Shown: positions 26,453 through 35,126, numbered from the stretch's first letter. The stretch is DNA of 64,000 bases from Planctomycetota bacterium (GCA_017303555.1 JAFLCN010000015.1:37218-101217); one strand, 5' to 3'. Notes: a model not told the origin generated them from the sequence alone. Made by a program: numbers and translations.

Positions 26453-27460
26453 TTACGAATTGCCTCTCGCCCCCTCGGATTCCGATTCTCGCTCTCCAGG
26501 AGACGGCGCGACCCCCACTGCCGCCGCCCAGACCTGCGGACCGCCGCTTGTTTCCTGTTTGTTTGGGGCGCCCTTTCTCCTGTTCAACCCCGCCCGCAGC
26601 GTGCGGCAGGCCTCCGTCAGCGTGGCCCCGGTCGTCCGAACGTCATCGAGAACCACCAAGACCGCATCCGGCCGCACGTTCAGAACTGTCCTTCGGCAGA
26701 AAAACGCGCCGGAGACATTGCGGCGGCGCTCGCTGACCGGAAGCGAAACCTGGCTGGGGCGGTGACGCCGCGCCAGGAGCCTTTGAATCGCAAAGCCGCT
26801 CGCGCGTCGTGTGCCGCGGGCGAGCACGAGCGTGTGATCAATGCCGCGCGAGATCCGACGCCAGGGCGTCATGGGCATGGGCACGAGCACGACGCGAGAC
26901 GGGTTGATCGAGCGCAGTTCGATCTCGGCACGCAGCGCGAGCCCGAGTTCGCGTCCGAGGCTTTCACCGAGCGCGCGAAGGCCGCCGAACTTCAACTCGC
27001 GGACCGAACGTGCCAACACGCCCTCGTACGAGCCGAGTCGGATAAATCGGTCCCACGCGGGGCGTTTCCCGCGGCAGCGGACGCAGGTGGCGGGGTCGGT
27101 GAGCGTGTCAAGCTGGAACGGGCGGCAGGTTGTGCCGCAGCGGGGGCAGTAGTTTCCCGGTTCGTCGCGAGTCCAGTTCGCGGCGCGGATGTGCCAGGGC
27201 GCAGAGGTGCGGCCGAGGAAGTGGGTTTCGACGACTTCGAGGAAACGCCGAACGCCCTGCGGCGGGATCGGCGAAGCCGGTATTTCAAATTCGCCGGAAA
27301 GCTCGTCGGCGGGCTCCTCGGCAATGACATCCAGGTCAACGGAGTCGGACGCGTGCGTGAGCAGGTGGCGTGCGCCCTCGGAGAGTGGCTGGGCGGGCGC
27401 GGCGAGCTCGGTCGGATTCGGAGGCCAAAGGAACTTGTCGGGCTTGGGCTCCACGGCCAA
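26453..27460 (-). CDS. comF: ComF-family phosphoribosyltransferase
   Basis: A 335-aa protein. After a variable N-terminus of about 95 aa comes a zinc-finger region with YCPRCGTTC and ATCVRCRG, then the PRTase fold: RLGSYEGVLARSVRELKFGG, VVLVPMPMTPWRRISRGIDH and the PRPP loop VLVVLDDVRTTGATL. ComF proteins are associated with DNA uptake in competent bacteria, but the family is widespread and the enzymatic substrate is not known. It lies just upstream of the 16S promoter, on the same strand. Confidence 0.9.
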   Translation of the reverse strand: MAVEPKPDKFLWPPNPTELAAPAQPLSEGARHLLTHASDSVDLDVIAEEPADELSGEFEIPASPIPPQGVRRFLEVVETHFLGRTSAPWHIRAANWTRDEPGNYCPRCGTTCRPFQLDTLTDPATCVRCRGKRPAWDRFIRLGSYEGVLARSVRELKFGGLRALGESLGRELGLALRAEIELRSINPSRVVLVPMPMTPWRRISRGIDHTLVLARGTRRASGFAIQRLLARRHRPSQVSLPVSERRRNVSGAFFCRRTVLNVRPDAVLVVLDDVRTTGATLTEACRTLRAGLNRRKGAPNKQETSGGPQVWAAAVGVAPSPGERESESEGARGNS

Positions 27461-27490
27461 AATCTAACAGAACGGACGGGGAAGCAGGGA

Positions 27491-27528
27491 ATGTGTCCCA
27501 TGGGACCTATTGGGACTCATAGGAACTC
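27491..27528. repeat. 10-bp-period intergenic tract
   Basis: Units TGGGACCTAT and TGGGACTCAT, flanked by the diverged ATGTGTCCCA and AGGAACTC. It lies between mcsB and comF. Several 5-6 bp palindromes (such as TCCCATGGGA) fall inside. Confidence 0.5.
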
Positions 27529-27565
27529 TCTCTCGTGATTGCGGGAGCCTGCGAGCGAGCTCCGA

Positions 27566-28768
27566 CTACTTCGTCAGACGTTCGCGGATCATCGCGGCAC
27601 GTCCGATCCGGCGGTGTTCCTGGTCCATTTCCTTGCCGAGAACGCGCTGCAGGTGCGCCGGCTGAACAAGCAGGAAGAGCGTGTTGACCGCCTGGACCGA
27701 GAGATTGGGGATGATCCCGAGTACCACGCCCAGGCGAACGAGGCTGAGGAGCTGCATGGCCTCGTCGGCGGCGATGAGCCTTGCGTGCGTGAGCGCGCCG
27801 AGGGCGCGAAAGACCTGATCGTCGAGCGCGGCACGGCGCTTCGAGAGCAGCGTGTTGCGGGCGTGGCGCTCGTACTGAATGACTTCGGGGATGATCGAAT
27901 CCTGGAGCTCGGTGAGGACGGCGCCTTCGGGCTTTCCGAGCGTGGTCTGGTTGGAGATCTGGTACAGATCGCCGATGGCGTCGCTGCCCTCGCCGTAGAA
28001 GCCCCGGACCGCGAGATTCATGTCGGTCGCGGCGCGCTTCACTTTCTCGATCTCGCCGGTGACCTTGAGCGCGGGCAGATGCAGCATCACGCTCATGCGC
28101 ATGCCGGTGCCGACGTTGGTCGGGCAGGCGGTGAGGTAGCCAAGCTTGGGGCTGAAGGCGTAATCGAGCCCGGCCTCGAGCTTGTCGTCGATCGCGCTTA
28201 CGTGCTTCCAGCATTCTTCGAGCGAAAGACCGGCGTGCATCATCTGAATGCGGAGGTGGTCTTCCTCGTTGACCATGATGGAAAGGCGCTCGTCGGGGAT
28301 CGAGATCGCGACGGCCCGGGGCTCATCCGCGGCCGGGGACACCGCTCCTCCGCTGCCGGCGGGTTTGCCCTTGGCGTGCTGCTTCGAGATCAGGTGGCGT
28401 TCGACCAGCAGGTTCCGGTCGAGCTGGGGCGATTCGTGCAGATCGACCCACATGATGCGATCGCAGACGTTCGCGCCCAGGATCCAATCTCGGCAGGTCT
28501 GCAGAACTCGCTCGCGTTCGTCCTTCGCGGCGCGATGCACGAAGAGATGCCCCGCGAGATTGCGCGCCAGGCGGACACGCGAAGAGAGCACCACATCGCA
28601 CGCTTCACCCCCGTTGGTCAGCCACTCGGCGAGCGTGCCCGCGCCGCCGAGGGTGCCGCCGTTCGGAATACCCCCGGCGCGGGGATCGCGCTCCGAACCG
28701 CTTCCGGAATCGGGGTTGCCGCCCTGCGGATCGGGTTCGGGTGCGGGGTTGTTCTTTCGTCCGGCCAT
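27566..28768 (-). CDS. mcsB: Protein-arginine kinase McsB
   Basis: Phosphorylates arginine residues, marking proteins for ClpCP degradation in bacteria where it has been studied. It has 400 aa with a Gly/Pro-rich N-terminal extension of about 45 aa. The guanidino-kinase fold is recognised by VVLSSRVRLARN, MVNEEDHLRIQ, ACPTNVGTGMRMSV (conserved Cys) and RGFYGEGSDAIGDLYQISNQTTLG. It lies 28 nt after mcsA. No ctsR or clpC is adjacent, unlike the Firmicutes operon. Confidence 0.95.
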   Translation of the reverse strand: MAGRKNNPAPEPDPQGGNPDSGSGSERDPRAGGIPNGGTLGGAGTLAEWLTNGGEACDVVLSSRVRLARNLAGHLFVHRAAKDERERVLQTCRDWILGANVCDRIMWVDLHESPQLDRNLLVERHLISKQHAKGKPAGSGGAVSPAADEPRAVAISIPDERLSIMVNEEDHLRIQMMHAGLSLEECWKHVSAIDDKLEAGLDYAFSPKLGYLTACPTNVGTGMRMSVMLHLPALKVTGEIEKVKRAATDMNLAVRGFYGEGSDAIGDLYQISNQTTLGKPEGAVLTELQDSIIPEVIQYERHARNTLLSKRRAALDDQVFRALGALTHARLIAADEAMQLLSLVRLGVVLGIIPNLSVQAVNTLFLLVQPAHLQRVLGKEMDQEHRRIGRAAMIRERLTK

Positions 28769-28796
28769 AGGGAGCTGGAAAGGGGCTTGGTCGGGG

Positions 28797-29378
28797 TTAC
28801 GCGTTTCGAGAAGGATCCGCAGCGCGGCTGGAATCCAGCAGCCGCTGGAGCTGGTCGCGGAACTTTGCCGCGAGTTCGTACTGCTCGGATTTCACGGCGT
28901 CGTCGAGCTGGCGGCGGAGCAGTTTTTCTCTTTCCAAGCGCTCGCGCCGCTCGGCGAGTGCCCTCGCGCCGTTCACCGATTCCTTGCCGGAGGCGGCCTC
29001 GGTGATGCGTTTGGGCACCTTGCCGACGTGCTGCATCGCGCCCTCGTGCGCGCGTTCGAGGAGCGGGAGAAGCAGTGATTCGAATGCGGTGTAGCAGGAA
29101 GGGCAGCCGAAGAGACCGGCCTGGCGGAACTGCTCAAAGGTGAATCCGCATTCGGCGCAGACGGGGGTGCGAGCCTTGGCGGGCTTTGGACGCTTTGCCG
29201 CCTCGCCGGCGATCTGCGGGAGAACGAAATTGGTGAGTAGGTCGTTGAGCGAAGCACCGGGCTGGGCGATGCCCTGCTTGGCGGCACAGGCTTCGCAGAA
29301 GTGCACTTCGACCCAGGCACCTTCGCGGAGCAAGGTGTCGTGTACGGTCGCTTCGTTGTCGCAGGATTCGCACTTCAT
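28797..29378 (-). CDS. mcsA: McsA-like zinc-finger/UVR-domain activator
   Basis: A 193-aa partner that activates McsB. It has two Cys pairs in the N-terminus (MKCESC, FCEAC) and two in the middle (VCAECG, GCPSC), so two zinc modules. A C-terminal UVR motif is RRQLDDAVKSEQYELAAKFRD. The start at 29378 was chosen because the longer ORF runs through a dispersed repeat and past rpmB. It is co-directional with mcsB and probably in one transcript. Confidence 0.9.
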   Translation of the reverse strand: MKCESCDNEATVHDTLLREGAWVEVHFCEACAAKQGIAQPGASLNDLLTNFVLPQIAGEAAKRPKPAKARTPVCAECGFTFEQFRQAGLFGCPSCYTAFESLLLPLLERAHEGAMQHVGKVPKRITEAASGKESVNGARALAERRERLEREKLLRRQLDDAVKSEQYELAAKFRDQLQRLLDSSRAADPSRNA

Positions 29379-29388
29379 GGGGAAGAGA

Positions 29389-29422
29389 TTTTCGCCACAG
29401 AGGCACAGAGAACACGGAGAAG
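29389..29422 (-). repeat. Octamer-periodic dispersed element, copy 4
   Basis: On the minus strand CTTCTCCG, TGTTCTCTG, TGCCTCTG and TGGCGAAAA. It ends 10 nt before the mcsA start codon in the orientation of the gene, as copies 1 and 2 do for their genes. Confidence 0.7.
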
Positions 29423-29524
29423 AGAAGGAAGCGGTGAAGTGGAGAACAGAAGTTGCTCGCGACTCGGTGAAGCGTACTCCATGAGTCGAACACAGATTCT
29501 GAATACGGAGCGGGCGAACTTCGG

Positions 29525-29558
29525 GGCAAAAATAAACAAGGCTCCGGGATGGAGCCTT
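29525..29558 (-). terminator. Rho-independent terminator of rpmB
   Basis: Minus-strand stem AAGGCTCC/GGAGCCTT (29551-29558 with 29538-29545), a 5-nt loop, then GTTTATTTTTG. It begins 24 nt after the rpmB stop. Confidence 0.85.
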
Positions 29559-29581
29559 GCGGTGCAATCTGGGGGGGCGGG

Positions 29582-29857
29582 TTACTGGGCCGCGGCCTTC
29601 TGCTGGCGGGTGTAGCCGTACTTCCGCTTGAGGGCCTTGGTGACCATGCCGGTGCGGATGGCCTTGGTCGAGGCAACGACGCGGACGTTCTGACCGTCGA
29701 TGACGGCGACGATGTCCTGAAGATTCGGCTTGAAGGTGCGGCGGGTGATGCCGGTGGGCTTCAGACCGAAGCCGCCCTTTGCGACGGCCTGGCCACGCCA
29801 AGCCCGCTTCATGCCCTTGCTGACCTTTTTACCGGTGAAATCGCACTGCCTGGCCAT
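29582..29857 (-). CDS. rpmB: 50S ribosomal protein L28
   Basis: A structural protein of the large ribosomal subunit with 91 aa. The start MARQCDFTGKKVSKG matches the family, followed by the basic FGLKPTGITRRTFKPNLQ segment and a C-terminal VTKALKRKYGY. The ATG at 29857 was chosen over an upstream in-frame ATG because it gives the canonical L28 start. It stands alone, with its own terminator and without rpmG. Confidence 0.95.
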   Translation of the reverse strand: MARQCDFTGKKVSKGMKRAWRGQAVAKGGFGLKPTGITRRTFKPNLQDIVAVIDGQNVRVVASTKAIRTGMVTKALKRKYGYTRQQKAAAQ

Positions 29858-29958
29858 GGGAAATACCTCAATAGGAACCCGCCGACCGGGCCGAAGGGGC
29901 ACCGGGTGGGGTCGTGATACTAGGCGCGATCCGGGGTGGAAATCTGGCGGCGGAGGCC

Positions 29959-30282
29959 TCAGTTCGAGGCGGCGTTTTGACGGCCGTGGATGGCGTTTTG
30001 CAGGGCTTCCTCGTGTTCGGCATTCTCAGCCCTCCAGAGGACGTCAATTTTGTCCCGGTATGCCTGACTTTGCTGATCTTTACATGCGGCCGGGTTTGGG
30101 GCGGATTCGCAGGCAGCGATATTCGATTCGTACTGGGCTTTTGCGGCAGCGAGTTCGGCGTCGTATTTGTCGCAAATGCGACGGGACTCCTGCGAAAGCG
30201 TGGACTGGCATGCCGCGAGCAGAAAGCTGGTGGCACTAAGGACACAGAGTGCGATTGGTGGCAAAACGCGAGTCCGTCGCAT
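29959..30282 (-). CDS. Small putative lipoprotein
   Basis: A 107-aa protein. The N-terminus has positive charges (MRRTR), a hydrophobic core and a lipobox LLAAC, so it is probably lipid-anchored. The mature part is a helical, charged sequence with three further Cys (RRICDKYD, IAACESAPNPAACKDQ). Family not recognised. The start lies 35 nt downstream of a CCACAA-N2-TTGTGG palindrome. Confidence 0.7.
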   Translation of the reverse strand: MRRTRVLPPIALCVLSATSFLLAACQSTLSQESRRICDKYDAELAAAKAQYESNIAACESAPNPAACKDQQSQAYRDKIDVLWRAENAEHEEALQNAIHGRQNAASN

Positions 30283-30316
30283 CGCCAGATTGTACTGAAT
30301 GCGTGTTGCAAAGAAA

Positions 30317-30330
30317 CCACAAGTTTGTGG
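30317..30330. promoter_or_regulatory. Palindrome CCACAA-N2-TTGTGG upstream of the lipoprotein
   Basis: A perfect 6-bp inverted repeat with 2-bp spacer (GT), 35 bp before the lipoprotein start. It has the same core as the site at 17120-17133. The right half continues to TTGTGGATA, also near a DnaA-box sequence. Confidence 0.4.
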
Positions 30331-30344
30331 ATAGACATGCGCGA

Positions 30345-31517
30345 CTATCGCATCAGATTTTCGCGGCTGAGCATGACTTCAAGCGTCTGGGCGACAAGGT
30401 CGGTCTCGCGGCGGGAAAGGGTGTTGTAGAAGGGCAGAGCGATGGTGCGGTGGCTGACGCTCTCGGCGATGGGGAACATGCCGGGCTCGAAGCCGAACTG
30501 CTCGCTGTAGAAGGGCTGGAGGTGGATACAGGGGAAGTAGTCGCCCGCGCCGACCTCGTGATTGCGGAGGCCCTTGATGATGCGGTCGCGTTCGACGTGG
30601 GTGTAGGTGGTGCTGAGGCGGACGACGAAGATGAACCAGCTCATGACGCTGTCGACGTCGATGGTGGGCATGATGAGGTGCTTGTTGCCGGCGAGACGTT
30701 CGATGTAGTTTTCGGCGACCTCGGTTCGCTTTGCGAGTATTTCATCGAGGCGGCGGATCTGCGCGAGGCCGAGGGCGGCGTTGATCTCGCTCATGCGGTA
30801 GTTGTATCCGAGGCGCTCGTGCTTGAGCCACGAACCGGAGGCCGTGCCGCCGCCCATGGCGTGGCCGAGGGGACGGCCCTGGTTTCGCATGGAGCGGCAG
30901 AGTTCGGCGATTCGGGCATCGTCGGTGACGATCATGCCGCCTTCGCCGGTGGTGATCTGCTTGTTGGGGTAAAAGCCGAAGACCCCCACTCTTCCAAAGG
31001 TGCCTGCCTTGCGGCCCTTGTGCACGGCGCCGAGGGCTTCACAGGAATCCTCGATGAGCGGGATTTCGTACTTGGCGGCGATCTGTGCGTACTGATCCAT
31101 GTACGCGGGGTTGCCGAAGGTCTCGACGGCGAGAATCGCCTTGGTTCGGGGCGTAATTTTTTTCTCGACCTGCGCCGGATCCATGTTCAGCGTCTTGGGG
31201 CAGATATCGACGAAGACGGGCGTGGCGCCGACGAAGAGAATGGCGTTGCTGGAGGCGACGAAGCTGAACGGGGTGGTGATGACTTCATCGCCGGGGCCGA
31301 TGTTGAGAGCCTTCATGACAAGGTGAAGGCCGCTGGTACCGCTGTTGATGGCGACGGCGTGGCGGGTTCCGAGTTTGGCTGCGAGTTCCTGCTCAAACTG
31401 CTCGACCATGGGCCCGATCGAGAGGCGACCGGAGCGCAGAGCCTTGAGCACCAGCTCTTCTTCCAATTGGGAGATATCCGGGCGGGAGAGTGGGATCTCG
31501 GCGTGGGCGTGCGACAT
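30345..31517 (-). CDS. DegT/DnrJ/EryC1/StrS-family aminotransferase
   Basis: A PLP-dependent sugar aminotransferase (about 390 aa) of the type that makes amino sugars for surface glycans. Visible motifs are IPLSRPDIS, GTRHAVAINSGTSGLHL (cofactor phosphate binding), ITTPFSFVASSNAIL, IEDSCEALGAVHKGRKAG, and FGFYPNKQITTGEGGM with the Schiff-base Lys. The start at 31517 gives the usual N-terminus, and the longer ORF would overlap the dnaA terminator region. No other glycan genes adjoin it. Confidence 0.92.
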   Translation of the reverse strand: MSHAHAEIPLSRPDISQLEEELVLKALRSGRLSIGPMVEQFEQELAAKLGTRHAVAINSGTSGLHLVMKALNIGPGDEVITTPFSFVASSNAILFVGATPVFVDICPKTLNMDPAQVEKKITPRTKAILAVETFGNPAYMDQYAQIAAKYEIPLIEDSCEALGAVHKGRKAGTFGRVGVFGFYPNKQITTGEGGMIVTDDARIAELCRSMRNQGRPLGHAMGGGTASGSWLKHERLGYNYRMSEINAALGLAQIRRLDEILAKRTEVAENYIERLAGNKHLIMPTIDVDSVMSWFIFVVRLSTTYTHVERDRIIKGLRNHEVGAGDYFPCIHLQPFYSEQFGFEPGMFPIAESVSHRTIALPFYNTLSRRETDLVAQTLEVMLSRENLMR

Positions 31518-31663
31518 TGGTTCGATTATCGGTTGAAGTGGTGACGGAATTGCCGCGATTCGCGGGGAGCGTAGAGGGGACGCCGGAACGGTTGAAAGGG
31601 GAATGGCATGCCCCCGCCCGATTTGTCGGGGGATGGATGCCAGAAACACGGGAAATGAAGGAC

Positions 31664-31685
31664 GCACCGCCCGGAGAAGCGGTGC
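31664..31685 (-). terminator. Hairpin just after dnaA
   Basis: GCACCGC (31664-31670) pairs with GCGGTGC (31679-31685) over an 8-nt loop, 6 nt past the dnaA stop. On the minus strand it is followed by a mildly T-rich GTCCTTCATTT. It could terminate or stabilise the dnaA mRNA. Confidence 0.4.
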
Positions 31686-31690
31686 CACAA

Positions 31691-33301
31691 CTAGACGCTG
31701 TCGGCGAGGCGGACCACTTCCTGCTCGATGCTCTCGCAGAGCTCCGGCAGGGTCAGGCCGGCCAGGTCGGGGCCGATCTCGACGTTCATCTCGGCGAGCA
31801 GGAGAGCTCGGCCGGATTCCGGCGCATCGGCGGCGAGCGGCGCGGAATCACCGACGCGCCACTTGAGCTGGGAGAGCAGCCGATTGTGCGCGGTGATGAC
31901 GGAGGAGTGGTTCGGCCGGCTCATGGCGCGGGCGATCTCGGGAAAGCTGAGGGTGGTGAGCCGGCGCGCGACGTGTACGACGATGGATCGTGCGAGCACG
32001 ACGCGCGGGTGGCGTCCCTTGCCCGCCATGTCGGCGTGCTCGACCCGCAGCCGCCGGGCGATCTCGGATTGGATGATCGAGATGGGCACGGGGCGACGGG
32101 GCCGAACCGGAGCGCCGAATGCGGGCTGCGTGCCCGAGCGCGTTCCGGAGACATCCAGAGCGCGGCGCACGGCGGCCGAATCGAGCATCGCGCCGGCGTC
32201 CGGATCCGGGAGCAGTCGCGAAACGGCGAGAAGTTGCATCAGCAGTCCTTCGAGTTCGCGGACCGATTTCCAGTTGGCCAAAGCGAGCGCCCGGGCACCG
32301 GATTCGTCCAGCCCGAGCCCCTTGCGTGCGGAGAGCTTCTGCGCCAACTGCACGCGGAGAGCGGGGTCCGGCTCTTCGATACGGAGCACAGCCCCGGACA
32401 TGAAGCGCGAGGCGAGCGCGCTCGAGAGCTTGCGGATATCACGCGGGTGCTCGTCGGAGGCGAGAACGATGCGGGCGCGATCGAGGCCCACGGCGTCGAG
32501 GGTGTGGAGGAGCTCGGTCTGCGTTGCCTCCTTGTTCGCGAGGAAGTGGACATCATCGATGCACAGGAGCGCGAGCCGCCGGTGCGTGCGACGGAAGCCC
32601 TCGATCGCGCCGGCGCGGAGCGAGGAGATGAACTCATTCGTGAACGCCTCGGCGCTCACGCAGCGGATCTTCGCGGTCGGGTGCTTCTCGCGGAAGCGGG
32701 CGGCGATCCCGTGGAGCAGGTGTGTCTTGCCCATGCCGCAGGCAGAATGGATGAAGAGCGGGCTGAGAGAGACGACCTGTTCGTCTTCGGCGAGGCGGAC
32801 AGCCGCGGCGTGCGCGAGGCGGTTCGAAACGCCCACGAGGAAATCTTCGAGGCGGTGACGCGGTCCGGCGGAAGCGGCACGCGGACGGGCTTCGAGCTGC
32901 GATTCGGAACGCTGTTCCGCGCGTGGCTCGGCGTGCTGAGCCGAACGCGCCTCGCCGGCGTGGGCATCGCGAGCGACTCGCGGGGATTCCTCGGCGATCC
33001 GGAAGCGCAGCTCGGCCTTGCGTCCTTCGAGGAGTGTTTGGCTGGCGACGCGGCAAAGGTCGCTGCCGATGCGGCGCGAGATCAGGTCCGCGACGAAGGG
33101 CGACGGCGCCACGACCTCGAGCACATCCCCACGGAGGCGGACGTCGCTGGCCTGGCGCAGGTAGCGCTCGGCGCGATCGCTGAAGCCTTCGCGGGCGAGA
33201 GCGGCGATAAGACGGGGAGTGACGTTGGGGGCTGAATCATGGAAGGAACTCGCTGTTGCCGGAGGCCGCTCGGAAGCACTGCTGAGGCTCTTTGTCGCCA
33301 C
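31691..33301 (-). CDS. dnaA: Chromosomal replication initiator DnaA (divergent)
   Basis: An AAA+ initiator that binds DnaA boxes and opens oriC. About 536 aa from GTG 33301, which leaves a normal N-terminal domain (LIAALAREGFSDRAERYLRQ). Domain III shows Walker A HSACGMGKTHLL, Walker B LLCIDDVHFL and sensor region VLASDEHPRDI. Domain IV shows LSFPEIARAMSRPNHSSV, the DnaA signature. The first Walker glycine is Ser, the signature Asp is Asn, and about 45 residues follow the signature helix. It could be the main DnaA or a paralog, since dnaN is not adjacent. Confidence 0.82.
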   Translation of the reverse strand: MATKSLSSASERPPATASSFHDSAPNVTPRLIAALAREGFSDRAERYLRQASDVRLRGDVLEVVAPSPFVADLISRRIGSDLCRVASQTLLEGRKAELRFRIAEESPRVARDAHAGEARSAQHAEPRAEQRSESQLEARPRAASAGPRHRLEDFLVGVSNRLAHAAAVRLAEDEQVVSLSPLFIHSACGMGKTHLLHGIAARFREKHPTAKIRCVSAEAFTNEFISSLRAGAIEGFRRTHRRLALLCIDDVHFLANKEATQTELLHTLDAVGLDRARIVLASDEHPRDIRKLSSALASRFMSGAVLRIEEPDPALRVQLAQKLSARKGLGLDESGARALALANWKSVRELEGLLMQLLAVSRLLPDPDAGAMLDSAAVRRALDVSGTRSGTQPAFGAPVRPRRPVPISIIQSEIARRLRVEHADMAGKGRHPRVVLARSIVVHVARRLTTLSFPEIARAMSRPNHSSVITAHNRLLSQLKWRVGDSAPLAADAPESGRALLLAEMNVEIGPDLAGLTLPELCESIEQEVVRLADSV

Positions 33302-33718
33302 GAGAATTCCGCTCTCTCGCCCGCACGGGACGACACGAAAAGGCGGATCGGAGCTCCGAACTGTCCGTGGCGTGCGGCGATGGTCCGTCCTTGACCGTCC
33401 TGGTCCATCGCCGCGCGCCTGTTCGAAGCGTCCGATCTGCCACCCGAAACCGATCGCCATCCGTGCCCACCACGAGAAAATGCAGAGCGATGAGATGCCC
33501 GTGCCCGGAATCGGGCATCGAAACACAGATCGCGATGCAGGGCAGCGTGCGCCACTGGCGCCGGCTGATCCCGGAAGTTCTCGAGTCGGTCGAGTCCGTG
33601 ACCGCAGAGGGAAATCTAGTGGCGATCGGCGGGTTGAACAACACCGGGATGCGCACTTCCGGCGGGGTGGACGACGCAGCGAGCGGAAAAAGCTGGGCTT
33701 AGCGCGATCGAAAAATAC
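33302..33718. other. Intergenic region upstream of dnaA, no gene seen
   Basis: No protein-like ORF was accepted in this stretch of about 417 bp. The long minus-strand ORF that enters it is the non-coding upstream extension of dnaA. It should contain the dnaA promoter, but no clear -35/-10 pair stood out. Confidence 0.5.
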
Positions 33719-33786
33719 TTGTCCACCCCCGGCTGTCGGATGCGGACAGCCTGTGGACAACATCTGTCGATTGCTTGCAACAGATG
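33719..33786. promoter_or_regulatory. Paired stem-loops with DnaA-box-like arms
   Basis: The first structure has TTGTCCAC (33719-33726) plus GGCTGTC (33731-33737) facing GACAGCC (33745-33751) plus GTGGACAA (33753-33760). Its outer arms read as the near-DnaA boxes TTGTCCACC and TTGTCCACA in inverted orientation. The second has CATCTG (33761-33766) with CAGATG (33781-33786) and an inner TTGC/GCAA. It lies about 420 bp before the dnaA start and 90 bp after the GNAT stop. Confidence 0.5.
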
Positions 33787-33874
33787 CCGCGACAATCGTT
33801 TGCGCGCACGGTTGTGTCCGCTCGAAATCGGAATGGAAGCGTTCTCTGCGCCCGGGTCGGATGCGCGGGCGGTT

Positions 33875-34948
33875 TCAGCCCGCGTTCGCACCGGCCACAC
33901 TTCGAACAAACGCCCGACGCCTGCCCAGCGCGCCGAACCCGAATCGCTCGTACATGCGGAGCGCCGGAACATTGCGGCAATCGACGGCGCAGGTCACGGC
34001 ATCGATGCGTGGCTCGGCCGCCATCTGCAGCGCGAGTTCCATCAGCTTCGCGCCGATGCCGCGCCCGCGTGCTGGCTTCGCGAGGCCGACGTACACGAGC
34101 TCGAGCGCACGCTGATCCAGCACGCGGCTGAGGAGCATGCAGCCCGCCGGCTCTTCGCGGCCCGAAGGGTTTGTCGCGAAGACGATGAACCAGAGCGCGG
34201 GGTCGAAAACGCCGGTCGCGTAGTGACTGGCGAGGATGTCGCTCGTCGCGCGCATGCCGCAGAGCTCGGGGCAATCCCGCGTATCGATGTAGGAATCATC
34301 GAGAACGCGGAGCAGGAGCGGATCGCGCTCCGCCTGCGGGAGCGATGCGAGCGAAGCGACGCGCACCCCGGCGGGCCACTCGATCCGGCGCGTTGCGGGC
34401 TTGTGTTCGGCGGGGGAGAGCGATCGGCGCCGGTACTCAAGATCTCCCACGCACACAAAGCCAGCGCCGAGCAGCGCCGTTTCGGCCCAGCCGTCGCTCG
34501 GATCGGGCAAAGCCTGGAGCACACGCACCTGATCGGAACCGCTCTGCGCAAAGTGCGAGGACGCCGCGAGCAGCAAAGCGATGCGTTCCTCGCGGGCCGC
34601 CTGCAACTCGTGTTCGGTTGCGCCTTTTCCTCCTTCGGTCGCCTGCGGCTCGGAGAGGAAGATCATCGCGGTGCGACCCGAACCCGGCACGGCAAGACAA
34701 GCCTGACGCACCTCGGCGCCCCGCTTTCCGACATCCGATGCGTTCAGGCTCGCCCAGATGCACGAGAGGTCGATGCCGTGTTCGGGTGCGCTGGCGATCA
34801 GGCGTTTCGCGGCCGTGACCCGATCCTTGAGGCTTTGGCTCACCAGCCGCTGTGCGGCAGCAAGCAGCAGGTCCTCCCCCACCCGGACAACAGCGAACCC
34901 GGGAGATTGTCCCTGTCGGGCCGGCGGGTTGGGGGCTGAACGGGTCAT
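33875..34948 (-). CDS. GNAT-family N-acetyltransferase
   Basis: A 357-aa protein. The C-terminal third is a GNAT fold with the acetyl-CoA loop GLAKPARGRGIGAKLME, preceded by the strand ELVYVGL and followed by ALRMYERFGFGALGRRRAF. The N-terminal 200 residues appear to be a degenerate second GNAT-like half or another domain. Substrate unknown. The ATG at 34948 was chosen because the ORF upstream of it overlaps the divergent gene's promoter region. Confidence 0.8.
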   Translation of the reverse strand: MTRSAPNPPARQGQSPGFAVVRVGEDLLLAAAQRLVSQSLKDRVTAAKRLIASAPEHGIDLSCIWASLNASDVGKRGAEVRQACLAVPGSGRTAMIFLSEPQATEGGKGATEHELQAAREERIALLLAASSHFAQSGSDQVRVLQALPDPSDGWAETALLGAGFVCVGDLEYRRRSLSPAEHKPATRRIEWPAGVRVASLASLPQAERDPLLLRVLDDSYIDTRDCPELCGMRATSDILASHYATGVFDPALWFIVFATNPSGREEPAGCMLLSRVLDQRALELVYVGLAKPARGRGIGAKLMELALQMAAEPRIDAVTCAVDCRNVPALRMYERFGFGALGRRRAFVRSVAGANAG

Positions 34949-35126
34949 GTGGAGCGCGAAGATCGGTGAAAATGCGGCGGCCATCCCGTTTGACGGACGC
35001 GACGCCGCAAGTAGACTAGCCTCCCCGCCCCGAAATCCGCTTCCGGCGGTTCCGGGACAAGTCGAAGGAACGCCTGAACCGCGACGAGCGAACAGTCGCG
35101 GGAAGAAAACGAGCGAAAGATCAGCC

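Noticed and set aside
30322..30331. TTGTGGATA as a DnaA box marking an origin
   Set aside because: A single near-match, better explained as half of the CCACAA-N2-TTGTGG palindrome.
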